Notes: a model not told the origin generated them from the letters alone. Positions 1 through 7,476 are shown, counted from the stretch's first letter. The stretch is DNA of 13,290 nt from JAXDBV01 sp034678415 (GCA_034678415.1 JAXDBV010000033.1:1-13290); one strand, 5' to 3'. Program-made: numbers and translations.

Positions 1-582
1 GGGTATTATCTCTGCCGTATCGTGGCCTCCGATCCCAGGGGCGTGAGCATAGAGGTGGACGTGAAAACGGAGAATTACGGGGCCAGGGATTACCGGCTGC
101 ATATAGCCCTGGCACCGCCAAAGAACACAGAGCGGTGGGAATGGTTCATTGAGAAAGCCACTGAAATAGGTGTTGATGAAATAACACCCATCCTTTGTCA
201 CCGTTCGGAAAGAAAGTTGATAAAGCCTGAAAGGACAAGAAAGATATTCATTGCGGCCATCAAGCAATCCAAGCAAGCCTGGCTGCCGGTATTGCATCCC
301 TTGACATCCTTCTCCCGTTTCATTGAGGAAGCTCAACTACCATACCGGTTCATCGCATGTGAGCAGGCCGGCATCCACCTGGCTGACCGGTACCGGAAAG
401 GACAGGATGCGGTGATCATAATCGGGCCAGAAGGAGGTTTTACGGACGATGAGATCAGTATGGCGGTCAAGCATAACTTCACTGGCGTTCATCTCGGCTC
501 CCATATACTGCGGACAGAAACAGCGGGCCTGGTTGCCTGCAGCACTGTCGCGATGATCAACGCACAGAAAGTGAAACAATAA
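1..582 (+). CDS. rsmE: 16S rRNA (uracil1498-N3)-methyltransferase RsmE, 5' end cut off by window
   Basis: RsmE is a SPOUT-class enzyme that uses S-adenosylmethionine to methylate N3 of U1498 in 16S rRNA of the small ribosomal subunit. The frame is open from base 1 (it begins GYYLCRIVAS), so the GTG at 22 is internal; 193 residues are present and roughly 40-50 N-terminal residues, part of the PUA-like domain, lie outside the window. Visible family motifs are EKATEIGVDEITP (about residue 50 of the fragment), the downstream KQSKQAWLPVLHP stretch, the trefoil-knot SAM-binding segment IIGPEGGFTDDEI (141-153) and LGSHILRTETAG (from 165). The common RsmE version of the last motif reads LGxRILRTETA, so a histidine stands where arginine is usual. 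The gene ends convergently with the ribbon-helix-helix gene at 748, with 165 bases between and no clear terminator. Identification is secure from the motifs. Confidence 0.95.
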   Translation, partial: GYYLCRIVASDPRGVSIEVDVKTENYGARDYRLHIALAPPKNTERWEWFIEKATEIGVDEITPILCHRSERKLIKPERTRKIFIAAIKQSKQAWLPVLHPLTSFSRFIEEAQLPYRFIACEQAGIHLADRYRKGQDAVIIIGPEGGFTDDEISMAVKHNFTGVHLGSHILRTETAGLVACSTVAMINAQKVKQ

Positions 583-747
583 GGCTTAGAACGCTCCCGC
601 CAGTGATTTTCCTATCCGACAGATATTTGTGTACAAACACGTTGTATGGCTCAGGGGATTAAAACTCCGGTAAAATACATGAAATGACCACGTTCGGCAA
701 CCTCATCCATCCCGTAATTTTCCTTCCCGAATGACCGGCTTCTGTTT

Positions 748-960
748 TTATGACAGAGGGGGATCAGGATGAGCCATGTTTTCATTCATTCTTGGTTTTC
801 CGGACTTTTTTATGTAATACCTGCCCGAATCCTTTAACGCCTTGTCAATGATCCACTCCAGCTGTCCGTTCGTGCTCCGGAACTCGTCAACCGCCCATTT
901 TTCAATAGCCCTCAGCTTTTCGGGATCGATCCGGAGAACAAAGGCCTTTTTCTTGTTCAT
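748..960 (-). CDS. Small ribbon-helix-helix (Arc-like) protein paired with the SPFH gene
   Basis: This 70-residue protein begins MNKKKAFVLRIDPEKLRAIE. The pattern fits a ribbon-helix-helix DNA-binding fold: a short beta strand (about residues 4-10, AFVLRID), helix A (12-25) and helix B (29-45, NGQLEWIIDKALKDSG). In this class of dimer the paired strands insert into the major groove. The last 25 residues are polar and look disordered. The ATG lies 6 bases after the TAG of the SPFH gene, so the two are almost certainly one transcript. From memory, similar small Arc- or HicB-like proteins with a WAxDEFRSxNxQIEW core are often found next to SPFH genes in unrelated bacteria. No toxin gene is adjacent, so a toxin-antitoxin role is not supported. 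What it binds is unknown; repression of its own operon is one possibility. Confidence 0.82.
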   Translation of the reverse strand: MNKKKAFVLRIDPEKLRAIEKWAVDEFRSTNGQLEWIIDKALKDSGRYYIKKSGKPRMNENMAHPDPPLS

Positions 961-966
961 ATTTTT

Positions 967-1821
967 CTATTGATGCAACGTACCTGTATTGACCACTGGT
1001 GAGACATCCTTGTCACCGCAGAGAACCACCATCAGGTTGCTCACCATGGCAGCTTTCTTTTCCTCATCCATTTCGATGATTTCTTTTTCCGACAGCTGAT
1101 CAAGGGCCATCTGAACCATGCTCACAGCTCCTTCAACAATTTTAAAGCGTGCCGCAACAATTGCCGTGGCTTGCTGACGGCGCAACATGGCACTGGCGAT
1201 CTCTGCCGCATAGGCAATATAGTTGATCCTGGCCTCGATCACCTCCAGCCCTGCAATAAGCAGCCGTTCCTTGATCTCACGTTCCAACTGATGATTCACC
1301 TCCTCAGCCCCCGCACGCAGGGTGATTTCCGCCGCTTCATCTTCGAAATTGTCGTATGGATAGCTGCCTGCCAGCTTTCTCAGTGCGGCATCGCTCTGTA
1401 CTAAAACAAAGTGCTCATAATCATCTACTTCAAAAGCAGCTTTAAAGGTATTGTCAACCTTCCACACTAATACCAGCCCAATCATGATCGGATTACCGAT
1501 CTTGTCGTTCACCTTGATGGGATCAGAATTAAAATTCCTCGCTCTGAGGGATATCCTTTTTCTCGTGAAGAAAGGATTGACCCAGAAAAAACCGTTCTTC
1601 TTCACCGTCCCCTTGTACGCCCCGAATAACACCAGCACACTCGATTCGTTCGGATTCACTACCAGCATTCCAATTGAAGTGAATATGAACAGAACGGAAA
1701 AGATAATGATCAGATAGGGATTGGCCAGAAAGCCCCCCAGTACAATCAGTCCTGTCCAAAACAGCATAATGACCAATGCCAGGTATCCTGACATGGGTGA
1801 ATATTCAATCTCCTGTTTCAT
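967..1821 (-). CDS. SPFH/band-7 domain membrane protein
   Basis: The 284-residue protein has two closely spaced hydrophobic segments (about 12-32 and 35-55) that form a hairpin or two membrane spans, followed by an SPFH/band-7 domain from about residue 54 to 215 (VVNPNESSVLVLFGAYKGTV, then ISLRARNFNSDPIKVNDKIG and the LVWKVDN strand). SPFH proteins oligomerise on membranes and act as scaffolds or regulators of proteases and membrane domains. The long coiled coil of flotillins is absent. The end of the protein is a compact segment (258-284, with SNLMVVLCGDKD and VVNTGTLHQ), which I recall as typical of a distinct SPFH subfamily. A promoter candidate lies 36-67 bases upstream, and the ribbon-helix-helix gene follows 6 bases downstream. 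The SPFH assignment is firm; the cellular role is not known from the sequence. Confidence 0.9.
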   Translation of the reverse strand: MKQEIEYSPMSGYLALVIMLFWTGLIVLGGFLANPYLIIIFSVLFIFTSIGMLVVNPNESSVLVLFGAYKGTVKKNGFFWVNPFFTRKRISLRARNFNSDPIKVNDKIGNPIMIGLVLVWKVDNTFKAAFEVDDYEHFVLVQSDAALRKLAGSYPYDNFEDEAAEITLRAGAEEVNHQLEREIKERLLIAGLEVIEARINYIAYAAEIASAMLRRQQATAIVAARFKIVEGAVSMVQMALDQLSEKEIIEMDEEKKAAMVSNLMVVLCGDKDVSPVVNTGTLHQ

Positions 1822-1856
1822 GATTATAATATTATTTAATTATTAATATAATATCA

Positions 1857-1888
1857 CAATAATATCATAATTTTTTGAAATTTCCAAA
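1857..1888 (-). promoter_or_regulatory. Bacteroidota-type promoter candidate for the SPFH gene
   Basis: On the minus strand TTTG (1888-1885) is followed after exactly 20 bases by TATTATTG (1864-1857). The Bacteroidota primary-sigma pattern is TTTG, about 19-21 bases, TAnnTTTG, so the -33 box is perfect and the -7 box has one mismatch. A start site a few bases downstream would give a leader of roughly 30 bases before the ATG at 1821. The surrounding sequence is very AT-rich, so chance matches are possible. Confidence 0.5.
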
Positions 1889-1895
1889 TTTTGTA

Positions 1896-1925
1896 TAAAA
1901 AAAGCCACCGGGCTGTGCGGTGGCT
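1896..1925 (-). terminator. Intrinsic terminator of the sigma-factor operon
   Basis: Bases 1903-1910 (AGCCACCG) and 1918-1925 (CGGTGGCT) form a perfect 8-bp GC-rich stem with a 7-base loop. Read on the minus strand, the stem is followed by a run of seven T (1903-1897), the classic rho-independent layout. It sits 28 bases after the stop of the small acidic ORF and only about 9 bases before the -33 box of the SPFH promoter candidate, which would insulate the two leftward units. Confidence 0.88.
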
Positions 1926-1952
1926 CTGAATATTTACTGCATTATCCTGTTC

Positions 1953-2144
1953 TCAGAGATTTTTTATCCGATCGTTGAGGCTGATGAGAATATTTTCATC
2001 AATTTCGGCATCCCAGTTTTTCATGCTGTTTATGATTTGTTCCATCACATAATCCACTTCGTCATCTGCAGACGAATGGTCAACCTGTTGAGCGGATGTG
2101 GGGATAATTTCAGTAAAATCGGAGAGGGTAAAGAATTTTCCCAT
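1953..2144 (-). CDS. Small acidic protein of unknown function downstream of ECF sigma factor
   Basis: I do not recognise this 63-residue protein. It begins MGKFFTLSDFTEIIPTS and is rich in Asp and Glu (for example SSADDEVDYVMEQI), followed by NWDAEIDENILISLNDRIKNL, which looks helical. It has no cysteines, no signal peptide and no membrane segment. The frame can be extended by six codons to a TTG at 2162, but the ATG at 2144 is preferred. It lies 92 bases after the sigma-factor stop, on the same strand, with no terminator between them, and the terminator at 1896-1925 follows it; this supports a genuine two-gene unit. Its position suggests a partner or modulator of the sigma factor, but nothing resembles a membrane anti-sigma protein or a zinc-binding anti-sigma motif, so this is only a guess from location. 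Confidence 0.6.
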   Translation of the reverse strand: MGKFFTLSDFTEIIPTSAQQVDHSSADDEVDYVMEQIINSMKNWDAEIDENILISLNDRIKNL

Positions 2145-2236
2145 AGGCAAGAGTATTAACAAACATGAATGAAATATATGCTAATAACGCAGGGCAGGGA
2201 TAGTATATTATATATGATACAGGAAAAACCTTTTTA

Positions 2237-2827
2237 TCAATAGCTTGTCAATATCAGTTTCTTTTCCCTGATAAGTTTCCTCAGGTTAATAAGGGCGTAT
2301 CTCATTCTGCCGAGGGCGGTATTGATGCTGACGTTGGTTGAATCGGCGATCTCCTTGAAGCTCAGGCCGGCATAATGTCTCAGGAGCACCACTTCCTTCT
2401 GATCATCGGGCAGGTAATCAATAAGCGCCCTAACCTCGCTGGTGATCTGGTTATAAACCAGGTGATCTTCAACGGTGCCCTCAGACAGTTTCCTGCTGTT
2501 CAGGAGATTAAAATCATAGTTATCCCTGGAGACGGTACCCAGCTGTTTTTCTCTCCTGAAATGGTCGATAATCAGGTTATGGGCTATCCTGATCACCCAT
2601 GACAGGAACCGTCCGTTATCCTTATATTTGCCTTGTCTGAGGGAATGGATAACCTTGATAAAGGTATCCTGGAAAATATCTTCCGCAAGATGCTGGTTCC
2701 TGACAATCAACAGGATATAGGTATATACCTTTTTCCGGTGTCGGTGTATCAGGGTTTCTATACAAGACTGCTCTCCTGCAAGGTATCTATCAATGAGTGC
2801 ACAGTCGGAAAGATTCTGCGCCTCCAT
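2237..2827 (-). CDS. RNA polymerase ECF-type sigma-70 factor
   Basis: This 196-residue protein has the two-domain architecture of ECF sigma factors. Region 2 spans about residues 12-92 (LIDRYLAGEQS at its start, then HLAEDIFQDTFIKVI, the core-binding and -10 recognition area, and SWVIRIAHNLIIDHFRREK). Region 4 spans about 132-186 (YLPDDQKEVVLLRHYAGLSF, then the helix-turn-helix FKEIADSTNVSINTALGRMRY), which reads the -35 element. The frame continues upstream to an ATG at 2917, but the ATG at 2827 follows a strong AAAGGAGG at 5 bases and gives a normal N-terminus, so it is chosen. No anti-sigma factor or SusCD-type receptor is adjacent, so the triggering signal is not apparent. A small acidic ORF follows in the same unit. 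The gene is divergent from uvrA. Confidence 0.93.
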   Translation of the reverse strand: MEAQNLSDCALIDRYLAGEQSCIETLIHRHRKKVYTYILLIVRNQHLAEDIFQDTFIKVIHSLRQGKYKDNGRFLSWVIRIAHNLIIDHFRREKQLGTVSRDNYDFNLLNSRKLSEGTVEDHLVYNQITSEVRALIDYLPDDQKEVVLLRHYAGLSFKEIADSTNVSINTALGRMRYALINLRKLIREKKLILTSY

Positions 2828-2832
2828 AATAA

Positions 2833-2840
2833 CCTCCTTT
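2833..2840 (-). promoter_or_regulatory. Strong Shine-Dalgarno that fixes the sigma-factor start
   Basis: On the minus strand AAAGGAGG ends 5 bases before the ATG at 2827. Bacteroidota genes usually lack such sequences and most starts in this window have none, so this one stands out and argues against the upstream ATG at 2917. Confidence 0.75.
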
Positions 2841-2950
2841 TTTACTGGAATAAAAAGGGTAGAGTTATTTCGATAGATGATCCTCCTTACTTCGTTAATT
2901 TTATTAAGGGTATGCAATTAAAACAAAAATCCGCTTTGCTCAAAAAATAT

Positions 2951-2958
2951 TACTTTTG
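2951..2958 (+). promoter_or_regulatory. -7 box candidate upstream of uvrA
   Basis: TACTTTTG matches the Bacteroidota -7 consensus TAnnTTTG exactly. No TTTG stands at the expected 19-21 base spacing; the nearest, at 2935-2938, is only 12 bases away. A transcript from here would carry a leader of about 130 bases before the preferred uvrA ATG. The intergenic stretch 2828-3092 also has to hold the leftward sigma-factor promoter, for which I see no good match. Confidence 0.35.
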
Positions 2959-3092
2959 ATTTTCGTTAAAATATGTTAACAAAGCCTGATTTGTACTAGT
3001 ATTAGACGAAAAATAACTGTCAAAGGTTGGAATCATCCATCCGAGCGACATTATATTTATACAGCAGATATTCAGCATCTTATTTCATTATC

Positions 3093-5921
3093 ATGCCAAG
3101 GCAGAACATTCGTGAAGATACATATATACAGATCCGCGGTGCAAGGGTACATAATCTGAAAAACATTAACCTTTCTATTGTACGTGACAAGCTGGTGATT
3201 GTTACAGGTCTTTCAGGATCTGGAAAGTCGTCGCTTGCCTTCGACACCCTATATGCGGAAGGACAAAGAAGGTATGTTGAGAGCCTGTCGTCGTACGCGC
3301 GTCAATTTCTCGGGAGGATGCAGAAGCCTGAAGTGGATTTCATTACGGGTATACCTCCCGCCATTGCCATTGAACAGAAGGTTAACACACGCAATCCACG
3401 TTCCACCGTAGGCACAACCACGGAAATATATGATTATCTGCGGTTGTTGTATGCCAGGATTGGCAAGACGTATTCACCGATATCGAACAGGCTGGTAAAA
3501 AGACATACCGTTACTGACGTGGTTGATCGAATATTGTCCTTTCCTGCCGGTTCGATGGTGCTTATCCTGGCGCCGTGCCATGAACAAAAGGACTGCCTGG
3601 TGAAGGAAACCATGGAGATTTTATTGCGTCAAGGGCTCACACGGCTGGAAATTGATGGCCGGATATTGCGGATAGAAGATATACTGAATCAATCTGTTCC
3701 TCTGAAAAAAGAGACACGTTACAATATCGTCATTGACCGGGTGAGCGTGGCAGATGATGAAGATACTGTAACCCGGATGGGCGACTCGGTCCAGACGGCT
3801 TTCAGCGTCGGTAATGGGCGTTGTCTAATAAAAATGACGGATACAACCCCTCCTGTAAGCGAGGAGTTATCGAACAGGTTTGAAGCCGACGGAATCGTGT
3901 TTGACGAACCTTCCGAGCATATGTTCAGCTTTAATAACCCGATAGGCACCTGCCCCCTTTGCGAGGGATATGGCAGGATCCTGGGAATCGACGAGGATCT
4001 GGTAATACCCAACAAGAGCCTTTCCGTTTACGAGGATGCCATTGTTTGCTGGAAGGGCGAAAAGATGAGCCGGTGGAAGGAAAGGCTGGTTATGAATGCT
4101 TCACGTTTCGATTTCCCGGTCCACAAACCCTATTACCTGTTGACACCTGAACAAAAAGAGCTGCTATGGGAAGGAGCCCGCGGTTTCAAGGGTATTAACG
4201 CCTTTTTCCGGTTCCTGGACAGAAAGAAATACAAGATCCAATACCGTGTCATGCTATCCCGGTACAGGGGAAAAACCACCTGCCCGGAATGCAAGGGCAA
4301 CCGGCTGAAGAAGGAAGCGGGTTATGTCAAGGTCAGTGGAAAGACGATCCAGCAGCTGATTAACATGCCTGTTGAAAAGCTCCTGGAGTTTTTCCGTCAT
4401 CTCAAACTTTCTGAGCACGACAGGGAGGTGGCATCGAGAATAATCACCGAGATCATCAACCGGCTCGATTTCCTTGTTAAGGTCGGGTTGCCTTATCTGA
4501 CACTTAACCGGTTATCATCCACCCTGTCGGGTGGTGAGTCACAACGTATCAACCTGGCCACAGCACTTGGAAGCAGCCTGGTGGGATCATTATACATCCT
4601 GGATGAGCCAAGCATAGGCCTTCATCCCAGGGATACCCATCTGCTCATCAATGTGTTAAAGAACCTGAGAGACCAGGGCAACACAGTGCTCGTGGTGGAG
4701 CATGATGAAGAAATCATTCGGTCGGCAGATCAGATCATTGATATGGGTCCTCTGGCTGGCAGGCTGGGAGGAGAGGTGGTGTTTCAGGGCACCTTAAAAC
4801 AACTGCTGAAGAGCAACAAAAGCCTGACAGCCAGGTACCTGAACGGTGAAATGACCATTGAACTGCCTCCCTTGCGAAGAAAATGGAACAGTTACATCGA
4901 GATCAGGGGTGCACGCGAGAACAACCTTAAGAACCTTACCGTCAGAATGCCCTTGCACGTAATGACAGTGGTTACCGGTGTGAGCGGTTCGGGGAAGTCA
5001 TCACTGGTCAGGAATATTCTTGTCCCTGCCCTGGGAAAACGATTCCATGGGTATGGGGAGAGAACCGGCGACTATGACATCATCGAGGGTGATATTGACA
5101 GTCTGAAATCGGTCGAGTTTGTTAACCAGAACCCCATCGGCCGCTCGTCAAGATCGAACCCGGTGACCTACATAAAGGTATACGATGAGATACGTAAACT
5201 CTATTCCGACCAGCCTGCTGCCAGGCTGAATAATTTCAAAGCCTCCCACTTCTCCTTCAATGTTGAGGGAGGCCGCTGCGAAGAGTGCCAGGGGGAAGGC
5301 ACCATACGAGTGGAGATGCAGTTCATGGCCGATGTGGAGCTCGTTTGTGAAAGTTGCCACGGGAAAAAATTCCGGGACGAGGTACTCGATGTAAAATACC
5401 AGGGAATGAATATTTATGATGTGTTGGAGATGACCGTTGATGAGGCGATTGAGTTCTTCGGAAGGCATAAAGGAGGCACGGAGGCAAAGATTGTTGAGAA
5501 GCTGAACAGCTTGGCCGGTGTCGGACTGGGATACATCAAGCTGGGGCAGTCATCGGGCACCCTTAGTGGCGGTGAGAGTCAACGCGTTAAACTGGCTTCC
5601 TTCCTGGGGAAGGAGAAAGAAGGGGTACCTACACTTTTCATCTTTGATGAGCCCACGACAGGACTCCATTTTCATGACATACACAAGTTGCTGCAGGCGT
5701 TTCAGGCACTTATCGAACGCGGTCATACCATCCTGGTAATTGAACATAACCTGGAGGTGATCAAGTATGCCGACTGGGTGATTGATCTGGGTCCGGAAGG
5801 AGGAGAGAAAGGCGGATCACTGGTGTTCGAAGGTACTCCGGAGGATCTGGCCCGGTGCAAGAGCAGCCATACCGGTTCTTTTCTCCGAAAGAAAGTATTC
5901 ACCGCGACAAAAGAAAAATAA
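3093..5921 (+). CDS. uvrA: Excinuclease ABC subunit A (UvrA)
   Basis: UvrA is the damage-sensing ATPase of nucleotide excision repair; it forms a dimer, loads UvrB on damaged DNA and acts in the cytoplasm. The chosen ATG gives 942 residues, normal for the family, with an N-terminus (IQIRGARVHNLKNINL) matching other UvrA proteins; an in-frame ATG at 3027 would add 22 atypical residues. Two ABC modules are complete: Walker A GLSGSGKSS (39-47) and GVSGSGKSS (629-637), signatures LSGGESQR at 478 and 824, and Walker B LYILDEPSIGLHPRD and LFIFDEPTTGLHFHD. Cysteine pairs C287/C290 and C397/C400 lie in the first half, and the zinc finger C729, C732, C752, C755 in the second. The IGRSSRSNPVTYIKVYDEIR segment is typical. 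It is divergent from the sigma-factor gene and monocistronic, ending in the terminator at 5919-5947. Confidence 0.97.
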   Translation: MPRQNIREDTYIQIRGARVHNLKNINLSIVRDKLVIVTGLSGSGKSSLAFDTLYAEGQRRYVESLSSYARQFLGRMQKPEVDFITGIPPAIAIEQKVNTRNPRSTVGTTTEIYDYLRLLYARIGKTYSPISNRLVKRHTVTDVVDRILSFPAGSMVLILAPCHEQKDCLVKETMEILLRQGLTRLEIDGRILRIEDILNQSVPLKKETRYNIVIDRVSVADDEDTVTRMGDSVQTAFSVGNGRCLIKMTDTTPPVSEELSNRFEADGIVFDEPSEHMFSFNNPIGTCPLCEGYGRILGIDEDLVIPNKSLSVYEDAIVCWKGEKMSRWKERLVMNASRFDFPVHKPYYLLTPEQKELLWEGARGFKGINAFFRFLDRKKYKIQYRVMLSRYRGKTTCPECKGNRLKKEAGYVKVSGKTIQQLINMPVEKLLEFFRHLKLSEHDREVASRIITEIINRLDFLVKVGLPYLTLNRLSSTLSGGESQRINLATALGSSLVGSLYILDEPSIGLHPRDTHLLINVLKNLRDQGNTVLVVEHDEEIIRSADQIIDMGPLAGRLGGEVVFQGTLKQLLKSNKSLTARYLNGEMTIELPPLRRKWNSYIEIRGARENNLKNLTVRMPLHVMTVVTGVSGSGKSSLVRNILVPALGKRFHGYGERTGDYDIIEGDIDSLKSVEFVNQNPIGRSSRSNPVTYIKVYDEIRKLYSDQPAARLNNFKASHFSFNVEGGRCEECQGEGTIRVEMQFMADVELVCESCHGKKFRDEVLDVKYQGMNIYDVLEMTVDEAIEFFGRHKGGTEAKIVEKLNSLAGVGLGYIKLGQSSGTLSGGESQRVKLASFLGKEKEGVPTLFIFDEPTTGLHFHDIHKLLQAFQALIERGHTILVIEHNLEVIKYADWVIDLGPEGGEKGGSLVFEGTPEDLARCKSSHTGSFLRKKVFTATKEK

Positions 5922-5947
5922 AAAAGCCAGCCTCATCTGCTGGCTTT
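5919..5947. terminator. Bidirectional intrinsic terminator between uvrA and the secreted-protein gene
   Basis: AAAGCCAGC (5923-5931) and GCTGGCTTT (5939-5947) make a 9-bp stem with a 7-base loop. On the minus strand the stem runs into TTTTTTATTTTT, a strong tail for the leftward gene ending at 5965. On the plus strand only three T follow, so termination of uvrA is probably weaker. The plus-strand stop codon of uvrA overlaps the left edge. Confidence 0.85.
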
Positions 5948-5964
5948 ACTATTGATCCTGCTAT

Positions 5965-6411
5965 CTATTTTTCTTTAAAACCGAACATGATAGCTACACA
6001 GCCGCTGGTAGCCTCAGCGGGGTTGCTCGACTTGGCCAGCACTTTCACCGCTATCTTCAGCTGCTGGCTCGCTTCGATCTTGAAATCCCAGACGGGCGAA
6101 TAGTTGTTTTTCTTGTTGCTGTACAACACATTCCTGTTGGCGTCGATCACTTCAAACTCGATCTGAGGCAAGGCATCCGAACCACAGATGGCAATCCTGT
6201 ACTGCTGATCGGAATAAAAGGTTTTATACAGTTCCGCCTCCTCCCCTTCAGTCAGAATGGCTGCATGGTAGTTCCCGTCGTGGATATAAGGATTCAACTC
6301 CATTTTACAGATTTTCTTGGCAAAGCCTTTGCACTGTGCATGAAGTGTAAGAGGCATCATCACCAGAAGTGCAAGTATGATTGTTCCCAGTACTATTCTT
6401 TTCATAACCAT
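5965..6411 (-). CDS. Secreted protein of unknown function, partner of the upstream lipoprotein
   Basis: I do not recognise a named family. The 148 residues start with a signal peptide: MVMKR, a hydrophobic core (about 5-22) and a likely signal peptidase I site after LHA (around 25). A cysteine at 27 follows, but LHAQC is not a proper lipobox, so lipidation is doubtful. The mature part (about 122 residues) has cysteines at 27, 35, 76 and 138, an even number that could form two disulfides in the periplasm. Segments such as YRIAICGSD, IEFEVIDANRNVLYSN and LKIAVKVLA alternate like beta strands and recall C2- or pre-peptidase-C-terminal-like beta sandwiches. The gene starts 5 bases after the stop of the lipoprotein gene, so they are co-transcribed; a second ATG at 6405 is equally possible. 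A terminator follows. Confidence 0.75.
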   Translation of the reverse strand: MVMKRIVLGTIILALLVMMPLTLHAQCKGFAKKICKMELNPYIHDGNYHAAILTEGEEAELYKTFYSDQQYRIAICGSDALPQIEFEVIDANRNVLYSNKKNNYSPVWDFKIEASQQLKIAVKVLAKSSNPAEATSGCVAIMFGFKEK

Positions 6412-6416
6412 GGAGT

Positions 6417-7340
6417 TTATTGGATAAATTCGGTTCTTAACGTTTTTACCTTGTTGGTGAGTTCAGCAAATACTTCCGGGGTGACAGTGCTGGTTTTTGT
6501 TGATTTGAGGGTGGTCACCTTGGATTCCTCATCATAAACCGGCTGGATCTCCGTGGTAGTAACCTTTATCTTGTCAAAGGTCGCCTTCATGTCCATGATT
6601 TTGGCAAGGAGGGCATTCACATCGGGATGGCCTTTGTTCTCTTCCATCAGCTTGATCACGATTTCCAGCGAGAATTTCTGGTCAACGATCCTGTCAACCA
6701 GCTTGTTTCCTTCAAAGCTGCTTTTGTTAACCAGCTGGGTGGCAATAAAGAGTCCTTCCACCCACCCTCCGACGAGAACCATGGCAGCAATAGCTGGTCT
6801 GTCGTTTTCAGCCAGGAAAGAGCTTGAATTCATGAATGTTTCTGAGATGATATCCATAATCATGTCGCGGTTGTTCACATTTTCTTCCAGCCTTTCAATG
6901 GTGGAGTTGTCAATGGCATCAAGTATACCCAGTCCGTCTGCCATCTTCTTGGCTGCATTCATGTAATTGATGGATGCCTGGGTTTGATCATACAGACTGG
7001 CAAAACTCAGGTTACAGGTATAAATTCCCAGGTTAAGTGCCAGGCTTTTATTGGTGGTGTAATTCGATGCATTTTCAATAGGATTGAGGAGGGATGCATC
7101 ATACGTGGCTCCTGCCGATTTGATAAGCAGCGCTGTTTCCAGTGGTGACGGTAAGGAATAGAATATCTTTTTTGCTTCATTGATATCCTCAAACATTTCC
7201 TGTTCAACCTCACTAACATCCACCTGCACCTGTTGCTCCTGCTGCCTGTCACCTCCTGATTTACACCCGGTAATGAAGGCCGTAAACAGGATGGCAACCA
7301 GGATGCCCGCGATCCTGAATACTGATGATTTGATGTTCAT
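6417..7340 (-). CDS. Lipoprotein of unknown function, about 307 residues
   Basis: The protein begins with a lipoprotein signal: MNIKSSVFR, a hydrophobic stretch (10-22) and the lipobox ITGC with the acylated cysteine at 26. After a Gln-rich linker (about 27-42) the rest is predicted mostly helical, for example FEDINEAKKIFYSLPSPLET, ASINYMNAAKKMADGLGILD and NRDMIMDIISETFMNSSSFL, ending in a polar helix (ELTNKVKTLRTEFIQ). There is no catalytic motif or known domain that I can name. It is the first gene of a two-gene unit with the 148-residue secreted protein (5-base gap), so the two products probably work together in the periplasm or at the outer membrane. I recall similar unnamed lipoproteins in Bacteroidales genomes but cannot verify this here. 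Confidence 0.8.
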   Translation of the reverse strand: MNIKSSVFRIAGILVAILFTAFITGCKSGGDRQQEQQVQVDVSEVEQEMFEDINEAKKIFYSLPSPLETALLIKSAGATYDASLLNPIENASNYTTNKSLALNLGIYTCNLSFASLYDQTQASINYMNAAKKMADGLGILDAIDNSTIERLEENVNNRDMIMDIISETFMNSSSFLAENDRPAIAAMVLVGGWVEGLFIATQLVNKSSFEGNKLVDRIVDQKFSLEIVIKLMEENKGHPDVNALLAKIMDMKATFDKIKVTTTEIQPVYDEESKVTTLKSTKTSTVTPEVFAELTNKVKTLRTEFIQ

Positions 7341-7389
7341 AATTAATTGATTTTTAATATTATCAAACGCACAACCGCCTAAGTTTTAG

Positions 7390-7419
7390 TAAAATTAATA
7401 CTTTTTTTTAAAAAACAAA
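7390..7419 (-). promoter_or_regulatory. Possible promoter for the lipoprotein operon
   Basis: On the minus strand TTTG (7419-7416) is followed after 18 bases by TAATTTTA (7397-7390), one mismatch from TAnnTTTG. The spacer is slightly short and the region is A/T-rich, so this is tentative. It would give a leader of about 40 bases. Confidence 0.35.
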
Positions 7420-7443
7420 ACTGGGAAATTCCGGGGAGAAAGG

Positions 7444-7476
7444 TATGAATATTTCGTAATAATACTATTAATTTTG
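7444..7476 (+). promoter_or_regulatory. Promoter candidate for the helical-repeat gene
   Basis: TAATTTTG (7469-7476) matches the Bacteroidota -7 box exactly; TATG (7444-7447), one mismatch from TTTG, lies 21 bases upstream. Transcription would begin about 20 bases before the ATG at 7503. Together with the site at 7390-7419 this makes a divergent promoter region. Confidence 0.5.

Noticed and set aside
583..747. Search for a terminator or small RNA between rsmE and the ribbon-helix-helix gene
   Set aside because: Only very short stems (for example CTGT/ACAG near 742-755) without T tracts were found.
748..960. Antitoxin of a toxin-antitoxin pair
   Set aside because: The fold fits, but the only partner gene encodes an SPFH membrane protein and no toxin-like ORF is adjacent.
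2828..2917. Upstream in-frame ATG (2917) for the sigma factor, adding 30 residues
   Set aside because: The ATG at 2827 has AAAGGAGG at 5 bases and gives the normal start of region 2; the extra residues do not look like family sequence.
3027..3092. Upstream ATG for uvrA adding 22 residues
   Set aside because: UvrA proteins begin shortly before the IRGARxHNLKNI motif; the added Tyr/Ser-rich residues look like translated leader.
6331..6345. Possible lipobox at Cys27 of the 148-residue secreted protein
   Set aside because: The sequence LHAQC has Gln at -1, where Gly, Ala or Ser is expected, so cleavage by signal peptidase I is more likely.
6553..6966. A 137-codon open frame on the plus strand opposite the lipoprotein gene
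   Set aside because: It is antisense to a well-supported gene with a lipobox and a partner gene; its Ser/Ile/Met-rich composition is that of a reverse-strand shadow.
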